Origin: Mycobacterium sp. Aquia_213 | GTDB taxonomy: Bacteria; Actinomycetota; Actinomycetes; Mycobacteriales; Mycobacteriaceae | DNA: 64,000 nt | Reading direction: 5' to 3' | Assembly: GCF_026625985.1 (NCBI RefSeq) | Contig: NZ_CP113116.1 | Coordinates: forward strand, 5,828,001 to 5,892,000 | Made by a program: the position numbers and the translations under genes | Notes under the pieces: model-generated | The model's database searches: none | Seen by the model: only the letters and a program-made list of their open reading frames with translations | What the model was told of the DNA's origin: nothing | Shown: piece by piece, positions 16,720 through 25,089 of the stretch | Numbering within the stretch: the first letter of the stretch is position 1 | Layout: the number at the start of each line of letters is the position of its first letter

Positions 16720-18945
16720 TTATTTTCGGGGCAGACCGAGAATCATCTGCGCGATGATGTTCAGCTGAATCTCCCTCGTTCCGCCGCCGATCAGCTCGGC
16801 CGGCAGATGCAGATAGGGCTGTACCACCGCGGGTTCGGAGTCGGTGACCATGACCGTCTGTCCGGTCAGGCGCAACGTCGCCTCGAACGTGCGCCGCAGC
16901 AACACATTCATCGCCACCTTGGCGATGCTCGACGCCGGACCGGATGGCTGACCATCGAGCAGCCGGATGGTCTCCCGCACGCCGAGCGCTCGGATTGCGT
17001 TGGTGTAGGCGTCGAGTTCACCCAGTGCCCGCTCGGCGTCGTCGCGTTCGGGGCCGGGTTCGGCCGCCAGCTGACGCAGCGCAACAGCCCGGTCGAACTT
17101 GACGTATCCGCTGATCGCGGAACGCTCTTCGGCCATCGTTGCGATCGCGAGGTTCCAGCCGTCGGTAGCACCGCCGAGCAGCATGTCGTCGGGGACGAAC
17201 ACATCGTTGAGGAAGACCTCGTTGAAATGTGCCTCCCCCGTCGCCGTCTTGATCGGCTGGACCTCTACCCCGGGCGATCGCATATCGAGGATGAAATAGC
17301 CGATGCCGCGGTGCTTGCTCGCTTCGGGGTCGGTGCGCGCCAGCAGCGCGCCCAGGTCGGCATACTGCGCCAACGACGTCCAGATCTTGTGGCCATTGAT
17401 CCGCCAGCCGCCGTCGACCTTGGTCGCCCGGGTCGCCAGCGACGCGAGGTCGGAGCCCGCTCCCGGCTCACTGAACAGCTGGCACCAGTGAATGTCGCCG
17501 CGTTGTGTCGCCGGAATCAGGCTTTCCTGCAACTCTTTTGGTGCGGCAGCCAGGACCGAGGGCAGGATCCACTCGGCGATGTTCAGCGACGGCCGGACCA
17601 GCCCGGGCCGCTTGGCGAACTCTTCGTCGATGATGAGCTGTTTGAGCGGACCCGCATCGACGCCCCACGGCGCCGGCCAGTGTGGCGCCATCAAACCGGC
17701 GTCCGCGATCAGCGTGCGCTGCGGCCCCATAGCCTGGTCCTCGTAGTCGCCGTGCGGTGCGGGTTTGTCGTTGCGCAACTGCTGGGCGGCATCGAGTGTT
17801 TCGGCGACCCAGGACCGGAAGTCCGATTCGGCGTCACCCAGATTGACCGACATGTCGCGCTGCTGGGCGCAGCCCAGCTGTCCCAGCAGCCGGGCCCACC
17901 GACTGGCCGGGCCGATCGATCCCGCCAGGCTGATGGCCCGCCGCCAATACAGGTGCACATCGTGTTCCCAGGTGAAACCGATGGCGCCGAGCATCGTCAG
18001 CGCATCGAGCACCAGGTCCGGCACCGGCGAAACGGCGATCGTCGCCGCCCCGGCCGCCGCAAGCCGGTGCTGGTCGGTCGACTCATCCGCGGCGCGCACC
18101 GCGTCCCAGGCCGCCGCGGTGGCCAACTCGCTGTTGACCAACAGCATCGCGGCACTGTGCTGCAGAGCCTGGAAGGTCCCGATCACCTTGCCGAACTGCT
18201 CGCGGGTGCGCAGGTGCGCGGTGACGGCATCGACGCACCACTGGGTGATGCCGGCCGTCGTGCTCGCCACCAGACCCACGACCAGACATGCTGCGCGATC
18301 GTCGTCGATCCCGGTCAGAACGTCGGACTCGGCGAATCGGTACCCGTCCAGCCGCAGCACCCCCACGTCGACCGTCAGATCGGTGCCGGGCGCGGATTCG
18401 ACTGTCGCAGTGGGTTGTTCGGTGTCGACCGGCACCCAGAGGACCTCGCCATCACCGGTGCGGGCACCGAGCAGGATCACCCGTGCCGAACCCGCGCCCG
18501 CGGTGACCTTGGAGCTCCCGGTGACCAGCCAGCCCTGACCGTCGGCGCGGGCCTGGAAATCTGCGTCGCCGGGCAGGACGATCGCGGCGGGCGTGCCCGA
18601 AGCGAGATCGCGGATCAGCGATTCGGCGGCCGGCGTGGGTTCGGCGAGCAGCGCGACGGCGCCGGTTGCCACGGTGGACAGCAGCGGGCCGGGCAGCAGC
18701 GCCTTGCCCGCCGACTCCAGCACGCATGCGGCATCGATCAGCCGCCCGCCCTGACCACCGAGCTCCTCGGGAAGATGGACGGCGTGAAAGCCGTTGGCCA
18801 CCAATGCGTCCCACCATTGAGGAAGCTGACCGGCCGCCAGCGCGTCGAAATTGTCTCGCGTTGCGGCAATTGGGGCGTGTCGGCCGGCGAATTGGCCGAC
18901 GGCTTCGCTGAGATGCTGCTGCTCGGGGGTCAGTCCCAGGGTCAT
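16720..18945 (-). CDS. Fused double acyl-CoA dehydrogenase (FadE6/FadE22/FadE34 class)
   Basis: 741 residues made of two acyl-CoA dehydrogenase halves, residues 1-360 and about 385-741. The N-half ends with GFTWEHDVHLYWRRA (322-336; E327 or D329 is the likely catalytic residue in this class). The C-half has the FAD-site motifs WCQLFSEPGAGSDLAS and GGWRINGHKIWTS, and ends GGGTREIQLN (720-729), where the usual catalytic Glu of the EGT motif is replaced by Gly. Such fusions oxidise bulky CoA esters, for example cholesterol side-chain intermediates. First gene of a three-gene operon with the thiolase-fold and DUF35 genes; the promoter faces the TetR gene at 19129 with a strong palindrome between. 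Confidence 0.9.
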   Translation of the reverse strand: MTLGLTPEQQHLSEAVGQFAGRHAPIAATRDNFDALAAGQLPQWWDALVANGFHAVHLPEELGGQGGRLIDAACVLESAGKALLPGPLLSTVATGAVALLAEPTPAAESLIRDLASGTPAAIVLPGDADFQARADGQGWLVTGSSKVTAGAGSARVILLGARTGDGEVLWVPVDTEQPTATVESAPGTDLTVDVGVLRLDGYRFAESDVLTGIDDDRAACLVVGLVASTTAGITQWCVDAVTAHLRTREQFGKVIGTFQALQHSAAMLLVNSELATAAAWDAVRAADESTDQHRLAAAGAATIAVSPVPDLVLDALTMLGAIGFTWEHDVHLYWRRAISLAGSIGPASRWARLLGQLGCAQQRDMSVNLGDAESDFRSWVAETLDAAQQLRNDKPAPHGDYEDQAMGPQRTLIADAGLMAPHWPAPWGVDAGPLKQLIIDEEFAKRPGLVRPSLNIAEWILPSVLAAAPKELQESLIPATQRGDIHWCQLFSEPGAGSDLASLATRATKVDGGWRINGHKIWTSLAQYADLGALLARTDPEASKHRGIGYFILDMRSPGVEVQPIKTATGEAHFNEVFLNDVFVPDDMLLGGATDGWNLAIATMAEERSAISGYVKFDRAVALRQLAAEPGPERDDAERALGELDAYTNAIRALGVRETIRLLDGQPSGPASSIAKVAMNVLLRRTFEATLRLTGQTVMVTDSEPAVVQPYLHLPAELIGGGTREIQLNIIAQMILGLPRK

Positions 18946-19007
18946 GATCGCGGCCGCGCAGTGGCGAACATGGGCTTCGGCCGCACCGGCTGATATCCTT
19001 CCGTCTT

Positions 19008-19031
19008 ACAAGACGAACCGTCTCGTCTTGT
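19008..19031. promoter_or_regulatory. TetR operator between acyl-CoA dehydrogenase and TetR genes
   Basis: Perfect 9-bp inverted repeat ACAAGACGA-N6-TCGTCTTGT. Its core AGACGnnnCGTCTCGTCT (19011-19028) also occurs at 393-410. It lies 63 bp before the dehydrogenase start and 98 bp before the TetR start, so one repressor could control both directions. Confidence 0.75.
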
Positions 19032-19128
19032 GGAAGATTACCGGGGTGGGTCGAGATCTGTAAAGCGACCCCGGGCCCCGCGGCCAGCGGCGAGGACGGC
19101 GAGGGACCTGACAGACGAGGATCACCAG

Positions 19129-19728
19129 ATGCCAACCGATCTCACCCACGCGAGCCCGCGGGCCGGTTCGCCAAGGCGGCGCAGCGAGAAGTCGCGGACA
19201 GCGATCGTCACCGCCACGCGTGAACTACTTCTCGAGCGCGGATTCGACGGGTTGACGATCGAGGCGGTCGCCGCACGCGCCGGCGTCGGAAAGCAGACGA
19301 TCTATCGCTGGTGGCCCAGCCGTCCGGCACTCGTGGCCGACGTGATGCTCGAAGACGCCGACAAGATTCTCGCGTCGGTCGATCACACCGACGACCTCGC
19401 TGCCGACTTGATGGGGTGGGTGCGCAAGCTGACCTCAACGCTGACGACGGAGCGCGGCGCGGCCATGTTGCGGACGTTGACCGTCGCCTGCATGGAGCAC
19501 GAGGAAACCGCCGTCAAGTTGCGCGCCGGATTCAGTTTGCCGCTGCACGACAGCGTCCGCACCAGGCTGTTGGCCGACGGTATCGACCCGGCTACCGCCG
19601 AGTCGGCGGCCGATGCCATTGTCGGCGGCGTGGTATATCCGATCCTCTCTGACGCACGGCAGTATTCACGGCGGCGGGCCGAATTGACCACGCAAATCAT
19701 CGTTGAGTCGTTGCGGCGCAAACGCTGA
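19129..19728 (+). CDS. TetR family transcriptional regulator
   Basis: 199 residues from the ATG at 19129, with GAGG 9-12 bp upstream; a start at 19030 would add 33 Arg-rich residues and begin inside the operator. Helix-turn-helix at about residues 20-65, recognition helix GVGKQTIYRWWPSRPALV. The ligand domain ends with the dimerisation helices containing DPATAESAADAIVGGVVYPIL, as in the TetR_C_11 type. Divergent from the fused dehydrogenase operon, with a 24-bp palindrome in between, so it very likely represses that operon and itself. The same core palindrome before the acyl-CoA synthetase at 443 suggests a wider regulon. A CoA ester is a plausible inducer. Confidence 0.9.
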   Translation: MPTDLTHASPRAGSPRRRSEKSRTAIVTATRELLLERGFDGLTIEAVAARAGVGKQTIYRWWPSRPALVADVMLEDADKILASVDHTDDLAADLMGWVRKLTSTLTTERGAAMLRTLTVACMEHEETAVKLRAGFSLPLHDSVRTRLLADGIDPATAESAADAIVGGVVYPILSDARQYSRRRAELTTQIIVESLRRKR

Positions 19729-20128
19729 ACTCGCCATTGGGATCGGCGCCGAAATGCGGCCGGGAGTCCCGGAGAAATAGTTAGATCGGCGAGGCATCTC
19801 ACGGCGTGTCCGTGAAATTAACGTTCCCGCATAAATGTTGCGTGTCGCCGCCGTGATGGCTGCGAAAATGGCTGGCCTACAGCATCATCAATACGGATTG
19901 CGGGTATCACGAATTCGGATTGGACCTCGATCCGGCCGGATGTAAAGATTCCGTCAGTACGTCGACCGGACGACAATCCAGGAGCCCAGCAATGGATCTG
20001 TCAATTGAGCGAGTGTGGAACTCGCAAACTGCCACGCCGAGCAACTGCATCGGGGATCGCGGCGATACTCAGGGTGGTAGTCGCTCGGCCACCCGAAAAC
20101 GGGCGCAAGCGAATTAGGCTCGACGATT
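19729..20128. other. 400-bp intergenic region
   Basis: No convincing gene in most of it. It is less GC-rich than its surroundings and should hold the promoter of the small membrane protein at 20129. The one coding candidate is the short frame at 19992-20117. No strong terminator hairpin or large palindrome was noticed. Confidence 0.5.
19992..20117 (+). CDS. Possible small ORF or leader peptide
   Basis: 41 residues from the ATG at 19992, preceded by CAGGAG at a good distance for a ribosome site. The peptide (MDLSIERVWNSQTATPSN at its start) is hydrophilic, with a basic C-terminus. It ends 11 bp before the small membrane protein gene. No homolog recognised; it may be a translated leader or chance. 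Confidence 0.25.
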   Translation: MDLSIERVWNSQTATPSNCIGDRGDTQGGSRSATRKRAQAN

Positions 20129-20509
20129 ATGACGAACCGGCCGAGTCCGTGGGGCAATGAGCGAGGGAAACTCTCGCATCAGCTGGACATGAGCGGTGAA
20201 GTTCTCGGCCGCAGGCACGCGCGGCGCCTTTGCCACCGCTTCGCGCGCGTCGGCGTCGAGACTTCGCCGGCGCGGCTCAGAGCGATGCTGGCCGGCGCCC
20301 CTTGCCCGGCCAGCGAAGAGGCCAATGTCCGGTTCGCGTTGATCGCGGCCGAACTCGACCGTGAAGCCCGCACCGCGAAGTACCGGCAGATGAGACGCGA
20401 GGGCGCGCGATCACTACTGATCGCCGGCATGACGCTGCTCGCATTGAATTTCCTGCTGTGTGCGGCCTACGCCCTGTTGAACCTGGCCCAGCAGTCCTCG
20501 CCGTACTAG
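20129..20509 (+). CDS. Small C-terminal membrane-anchored protein of unknown function, paralog 1
   Basis: 126 residues, ATG at 20129. It pairs closely with the protein at 32909 (same length; shared RR-x-CxxFxxVGV, LQQML/RAMLAG, NxxFALIAA/T and RSLxxAGMxLLxLNFLxCxAYxLLNL segments). A basic, helical cytoplasmic part (residues 1-95) precedes one hydrophobic segment at about 97-118. No signal peptide or catalytic motif. Tail-anchored topology suggests a membrane adaptor or regulator. Neither copy has a partner gene in common nearby, so the context gives no function. I do not recognise a named family. Confidence 0.8.
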   Translation: MTNRPSPWGNERGKLSHQLDMSGEVLGRRHARRLCHRFARVGVETSPARLRAMLAGAPCPASEEANVRFALIAAELDREARTAKYRQMRREGARSLLIAGMTLLALNFLLCAAYALLNLAQQSSPY

Positions 20510-20524
20510 ACGGCTTGCGGCACA

Positions 20525-21700
20525 TCACCAAAGAGCAGGACCGCTGACCTGTCGGCCCGACGACCACGTCGCCATGACGGAAGCCATCGGCTCCGTGCGT
20601 ACCGCGACCAGGTCGGCGGGTTGGCCGGGCGTCAGCCCGCCGGCATCGCAACTCGAGGACGCAATCACCTGGCGCGGACGCGTGGTGAGCATCGCCACCG
20701 CGGTGTCGATCGAGGCCACCCCCGCCTCGCTGATGGCTACCGCGGCCCGGGCCAATGACCCGCTGTGGTAGTCCGAGGTGAGCACATCCACCACACCGGC
20801 CTCGATCGCGTCGCGCGCGGACAGATTGCTCAAGTGCGAGGACCCTCGCCACGCGTTGGGTGCGCCCATGACGACCGCGAGTCCGTTATCGCGAGCTGCG
20901 GCAGCGGCATCCAGCGTGAGGGGGAACTCGCAGATGCTGGCCCGCATCGCGGCCGCCTCGGTGACGGCGCTTTCACTGTCCGGGTCGTGCGTGGCGAAGA
21001 CCGTGTTGTGCGCCGCGGCGAATCGGGCAATCTGTCTGCGCCGCAACGGTGTTCCGGTCGCATGCCGGTGCAGGGTGGCCAGCCAACGATTGAGTTCGTC
21101 ATCGTCGAGGCATAGCCGGGTGCCCATCGCCGGACGCCAAGCCCGTTCGGTTTGGTATTGCCCCTGACCGGGAGTGTGGTCCATCACCGAAAGCAGACCG
21201 ATCCGGCGGCCGTGCCGGCGCAGCAGTTCGGCCGTGCCGTCGACGGATTCTGGATCGCTGACGTCGACGCGAAGATGGATCGGCACCGTCACCGGTAGCT
21301 CGCCCGCAACACGGTGCAGGGTCTGCAGCACGGCATGCGCGCGCCGATAGCCGTCGGCCGTGTCCGGTCCTTCGCCTACCGAGATGCACAAGTAGGGATA
21401 TACGACGCCGTGAGCGGCCGCGTCGGTGGCGAAGTCGTGCAACGCAGCGTCGAGCGGAATCAGGGTTCCCGGCCGCGGAGATTCGAAGCGCGGCAGTGAA
21501 TCCGCGTGCAGGTCGGTGAAGGCCGGCCACAGCTGCAACGGTCGCAGGTCGAACTGCGCCGCATGCGGGTGCGGCTGGGTGCCGACGGCGCTGATACGCC
21601 CGTCTTCGATCGTGACCCACCGCGGCGCTACGGCCTCGTCGTGGTCCACGTGTTCCGGAGTCCCGGTGATCACCCGGGCGGCCTGCAGGCTAATCAACAT
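20525..21700 (-). CDS. PhnM-like amidohydrolase of phosphonate metabolism
   Basis: 391 residues from the ATG at 21700, which overlaps the end of the alcohol dehydrogenase gene by 7 bp; a TTG at 21709 is an alternative. PhnM signatures: FTDLHADSLPRFESPRP (near residues 61-77), MDHTPGQGQ, a metal-site ATHDPDSE, and GAPNAWRGSSHLSNLSARDA followed by LTSDYHSGSLARAA. PhnM of the C-P lyase pathway removes pyrophosphate from ribose-1-phosphonate 5-triphosphate. No phnG-L genes are near, so this copy probably hydrolyses another substrate made in this five-gene cluster. Last gene of the operon that begins with the PhnX-like hydrolase. Confidence 0.88.
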   Translation of the reverse strand: MLISLQAARVITGTPEHVDHDEAVAPRWVTIEDGRISAVGTQPHPHAAQFDLRPLQLWPAFTDLHADSLPRFESPRPGTLIPLDAALHDFATDAAAHGVVYPYLCISVGEGPDTADGYRRAHAVLQTLHRVAGELPVTVPIHLRVDVSDPESVDGTAELLRRHGRRIGLLSVMDHTPGQGQYQTERAWRPAMGTRLCLDDDELNRWLATLHRHATGTPLRRRQIARFAAAHNTVFATHDPDSESAVTEAAAMRASICEFPLTLDAAAAARDNGLAVVMGAPNAWRGSSHLSNLSARDAIEAGVVDVLTSDYHSGSLARAAVAISEAGVASIDTAVAMLTTRPRQVIASSSCDAGGLTPGQPADLVAVRTEPMASVMATWSSGRQVSGPALW

Positions 21701-22776
21701 GTGGGGCAAACGGATTGGCGTAGCGATCGCGACGCCGCCGCGCTGCGCAACGCGTCGTCGAGGTGATCCAGATCAGCCGCCGCCGCCACCAACTCGGCGA
21801 AGGGATAGCGGTCGTGGTGAGCGGCCAGGAAATCAATGGCGGCCCGAAGATGCAGGGGGCGGTAATTGTGCACTCCAGTGATTGTCATCAGATTGCGGAC
21901 GAGATGCTCGGGGTCGATCGATATAGGCTGACTGGCGGCCACCGATCCCGCCAGCACGGCCCGGCCGCCGACATCCAAACTGGCGATGCACGCTGCAACG
22001 GCGATCGGGTCGCCTGACAGTTCCAGCGCCACGTCGACCGGTGGCACGTCCTCGGGGTCACCGACAACAAGGTCGGCGCCGAAGCTATACGCCGTTTCCT
22101 GTCGCAACGGGTCGGGATCACATACCGCGACCCAGGCACCGAGCGCATCGGCCATCGCGGCCGCCGTGACTCCCAACATGCCCGCGCCGGTGATCAGGAT
22201 CCGGGTGGGATCCCGGTGCCGATCGAGTTCGGCCGCGTCGAACACGGCCGCGACTGTCGCCGTGGCGCACGACGCCGGTGCCGCCACGGTGTCCGGCACG
22301 CTATCGGGTACCTCGACGATCGTGGTGCCCGGCAACAGGACGCAGTGACTGGCGAAGCCACCGTTGAGCGGCCAGGCACTATCGAGCGCCTCATGCCCGT
22401 ACTTCTTGAGATGCAGGCACTTCTGTTCCAGGCCCCACACGCAATTGCGGCATCGCCCGCAGGACGCGGTGATGGACCACACGACCCGGTCGCCGATCGC
22501 CACCTCGGCATCGTTCGGATAGCGGGGACGCCCGCCGGAACCGATGGCCACCACATGGCCAACCTGTTCGTGGCCGAGGATGCCCGGGTGCGGAGCGTCC
22601 CTGCGTCCGTACACGGTGTGCAGGTCGCTCCCGCAGATTGTCGCCAGATCGATTTCGACCAGCACCCGGCCGGGACCGGGGTCGATCGCGGCACTGGTCG
22701 TCACCACGGTGATCGGCTGCCCCACCCCGTCCCAGCGCGCATACCGCGCGGCGACCGCGCCGTCGACTGCCGTCAT
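21694..22776 (-). CDS. Zinc alcohol dehydrogenase, phosphonate-catabolism associated type
   Basis: 360 residues from the ATG at 22776, which overlaps the transporter stop by 4 bp (ATGA). Medium-chain dehydrogenase: catalytic zinc region ICGSDLHTVYGRRDAPHPG with GHEQVGHVV, structural zinc cysteines CGRCRNCVWGLEQKC, and Rossmann motif ITGAGMLGVTAAAMADALG. It resembles the HpnZ-type dehydrogenases defined by their place beside phosphonate genes (TIGR03366 by memory). In this operon it likely oxidises a hydroxyalkylphosphonate to the aldehyde that the PhnX-like enzyme then splits (inference). Confidence 0.87.
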   Translation of the reverse strand: MTAVDGAVAARYARWDGVGQPITVVTTSAAIDPGPGRVLVEIDLATICGSDLHTVYGRRDAPHPGILGHEQVGHVVAIGSGGRPRYPNDAEVAIGDRVVWSITASCGRCRNCVWGLEQKCLHLKKYGHEALDSAWPLNGGFASHCVLLPGTTIVEVPDSVPDTVAAPASCATATVAAVFDAAELDRHRDPTRILITGAGMLGVTAAAMADALGAWVAVCDPDPLRQETAYSFGADLVVGDPEDVPPVDVALELSGDPIAVAACIASLDVGGRAVLAGSVAASQPISIDPEHLVRNLMTITGVHNYRPLHLRAAIDFLAAHHDRYPFAELVAAAADLDHLDDALRSAAASRSLRQSVCPTC

Positions 22777-24200
22777 GCCGACACCGGCTGCGAGCCCGTT
22801 GACGCAATGAGCTTGCCTGCCCGACGTTTCCGCGACCCGACCTCGATGTCTACGGTGTCCAGCGCGGCACCCTTGGGTTCGGCGAGCAGCATCGTCGCGA
22901 CGATACCGAGCGCAAAGCACACACCGGCGATCAACACCGTTGGCCGCAGGCCGAGGTGAGCGAGCGCGACCGGGGTGATCAGGGCGCCCAGGAAGGCGCC
23001 CACCTTGGCGGTCCCGGCCGAAATCCCGTGTGCGGTACTGCGGATCGCGGTTGGATACGATTCCGCGGCCAACAGCATCGTCGTGTAGTTGGGTCCTACG
23101 GCGATGCCGAACAGCGACAACCCGAAGACCACCGCAAACGGCGTCACCGTCGACGTCAGCCCCGGTATCGCGGCGATCAACGCCATCGATAGCGCCGAGA
23201 GGCTGAATCCGATTATCTGCAACGGTTTACGGCCGATCCGGTCCAGCAGGGCCAGGCCGACGAGCGCGGCGACCAGGCTGAAACACACCACCAGCGCGGC
23301 GTTGATCGCCATATTCGTCACGATGCTGGTATGCGGCGAAATGCTATTGATGAGCAGTGGCTGGCTCACCGAATTCCCGTACACGGCAACGTTGAAGAAA
23401 AACCAGCTGCCCGCGGTACCGAGCAGGGTGAGCCGAAATGATCGGGAGCGCAGTGCTTTCCGCAAGGTCACCGCTGCGGGCGAGCGGTCGGCAGTGGTCA
23501 CCTGCACCACGCGGCCGGAGAAAACGCTGAGGTCCCGCGCCGCCCGCTCGGCATCGCCGGCGACGACGAGGGTCCACCGCGGGGATTCCGGCATGTGCCG
23601 GCGATTCCATAGCACCAGCAATGACGGGATCGCCCCCAGGCCGAGAATCAGCCGCCAGGACAGCCCCGGCGACGTGCCCAGGCCGACGACGACCAGCGCG
23701 ACGACGTAGGCCGCGACCTGGCCGAAGACGTAGAACAGGAAGGTCAATCCGACCAGGCGGCCGCGATTTTGCCGGTTGGCGTACTCGGTCATGATCACCC
23801 CGGAGGCCGGATAATCGCCGCCGATGCCGATGCCGAGGACGACGCGGGCGATGAGCAGGCTGATGAAGTTCGGGGCGAAGGCGGAGGCGAGCGCCCCGAT
23901 GATCATCAACACCGCCTCCAGCCCGTACACCCGCCGTCGACCCAACAGATCCCCCAGGCGCCCGAACAAGAATGCGCCCACCGCGACCGCCAGCAGGGTC
24001 GAGCTGGTCAGCGCGCCGACCTGACCGGTCGATAGATGGAACTCGGGTTTGACCAATAGGGTCACCGTGCCGATGACGTTGAGGTCGTAGGAGTCGGTGA
24101 AGAATCCCATGCCGGCGGTGACGGCGGCTTTCAGGTGAAACCGGCTCACCGGCGCGTCGTCGAGTCGCGCGCGCACCCCGGCGGTATTCGGCGCGGTCAT
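22773..24200 (-). CDS. MFS transporter (phosphate/phosphonate or organic-acid type)
   Basis: 475 residues, about 12 membrane segments, ATG at 24200 overlapping the upstream stop (ATGA). The first loop has the MFS signature FGRLGDLLGRRRVYG and the segment before it GMGFFTDSYDLNVIGTVTLL, as in the phosphate:proton symporter and aromatic-acid symporter branches (PHS/AAHS). A second motif, RFxMPESPRWTL-like (RHMPESPRW), precedes the central loop, and FSLSALSMALIAAIPGL follows. Encoded between phosphonate enzymes, it is probably the uptake system for the phosphonate, replacing the more usual PhnCDE ABC importer. Confidence 0.85.
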   Translation of the reverse strand: MTAPNTAGVRARLDDAPVSRFHLKAAVTAGMGFFTDSYDLNVIGTVTLLVKPEFHLSTGQVGALTSSTLLAVAVGAFLFGRLGDLLGRRRVYGLEAVLMIIGALASAFAPNFISLLIARVVLGIGIGGDYPASGVIMTEYANRQNRGRLVGLTFLFYVFGQVAAYVVALVVVGLGTSPGLSWRLILGLGAIPSLLVLWNRRHMPESPRWTLVVAGDAERAARDLSVFSGRVVQVTTADRSPAAVTLRKALRSRSFRLTLLGTAGSWFFFNVAVYGNSVSQPLLINSISPHTSIVTNMAINAALVVCFSLVAALVGLALLDRIGRKPLQIIGFSLSALSMALIAAIPGLTSTVTPFAVVFGLSLFGIAVGPNYTTMLLAAESYPTAIRSTAHGISAGTAKVGAFLGALITPVALAHLGLRPTVLIAGVCFALGIVATMLLAEPKGAALDTVDIEVGSRKRRAGKLIASTGSQPVSA

Positions 24201-24889
24201 CGCGACACCGCCTGGTTATGGGTGTCGATACAGCCGACCAGGTCGGCGACCGAGTCCAGCACGTGGGTGTGCGGCACGGCCGCGAAGTCGGCATCACCGT
24301 GCGCCCCGGTCCGCACGCCCGCAACGATCGCCGCGCCGGCCCGGGAACCTGCCCACAGGTCACTGGTGGTGTCGCCGGCGACGGCGATCTGGTCCACCGC
24401 CTCCGTGCCGGTGCGCAGCAAAGCGGTCAGGACCATGTCCGGGTAGGGACGTCCGCGGCCGGCATCCGCGGGTGACAACGCGTGTGTGATCAAGTCGCCC
24501 CACCCCAGGGCCGCGATGATGGCCTCGCGTGTGCTCGGAGCAAAGCCCGTTGTGAGCACGACAGCGCAGCCCGATCCGCGGAGCTTTTCGATGGTCTCGG
24601 CGGCCTGTGGAATAGGCGCCACCCGGTTGCTCTGGATGGCTTCGAGGTAGGCCGCTTCGAACGCGGCGTTGGCAGTTTCCGCCCGCTGCAGATCGCCGTC
24701 GAAGATCGACCGAAACACCTCGATCTTCGACTGTCCCATTGTGTCGTGGACAAAGCGGATGGCCGCGTCATAGTCCGGGCTACCGGCCGACAATCCCGAC
24801 GCCGACAAAGACGCGTCGAATGCGTCCGCGACGGCGCCGTCGTCGAGCACTGTGGTGCCCGCCATGTCCAGGCAGGCCAATCTGATCAT
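24197..24889 (-). CDS. PhnX-like HAD hydrolase (phosphonatase family)
   Basis: 230 residues, ATG at 24889 with an AGGAGACGG ribosome site. HAD fold with nucleophile D8 in LACLDMAGTTVLDD, Thr/Ser motif VLTTGFAPSTRE near 112-123, and VAGDTTSDLWAGSRAG with the acidic pair near 174-190. The MGQSKIEVFR segment holds Lys55 where phosphonoacetaldehyde hydrolase has its Schiff-base lysine. It therefore probably cleaves the C-P bond of a phosphono-aldehyde to release phosphate. First gene of the four-gene operon and divergent from the PhnF-like regulator. Confidence 0.85.
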   Translation of the reverse strand: MIRLACLDMAGTTVLDDGAVADAFDASLSASGLSAGSPDYDAAIRFVHDTMGQSKIEVFRSIFDGDLQRAETANAAFEAAYLEAIQSNRVAPIPQAAETIEKLRGSGCAVVLTTGFAPSTREAIIAALGWGDLITHALSPADAGRGRPYPDMVLTALLRTGTEAVDQIAVAGDTTSDLWAGSRAGAAIVAGVRTGAHGDADFAAVPHTHVLDSVADLVGCIDTHNQAVSR

Positions 24890-25089
24890 GTCCGTCTCCT
24901 CTGAGTGCCGGCCGCGGAGTCCCGCACCGAGCTTTGCTGAAACGGTCTGGCTGAGCCCTGGCGCGACGGCGGCGCGAAGGTGTACGAAAGGTGAACGTTG
25001 CCAGCCGATCTCATCGCAGTTGTCCGAACAAGTCGAAGATCATCGGTCTCTGGCAAAGCGGGGGAATCCGAGCGGCGTTAGGGTGCGCT

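Noticed and set aside
16714..18993. 759-residue plus-strand frame opposite the fused dehydrogenase
   Set aside because: High-GC antisense frame without motifs; the minus-strand gene has clear family features over its full length.
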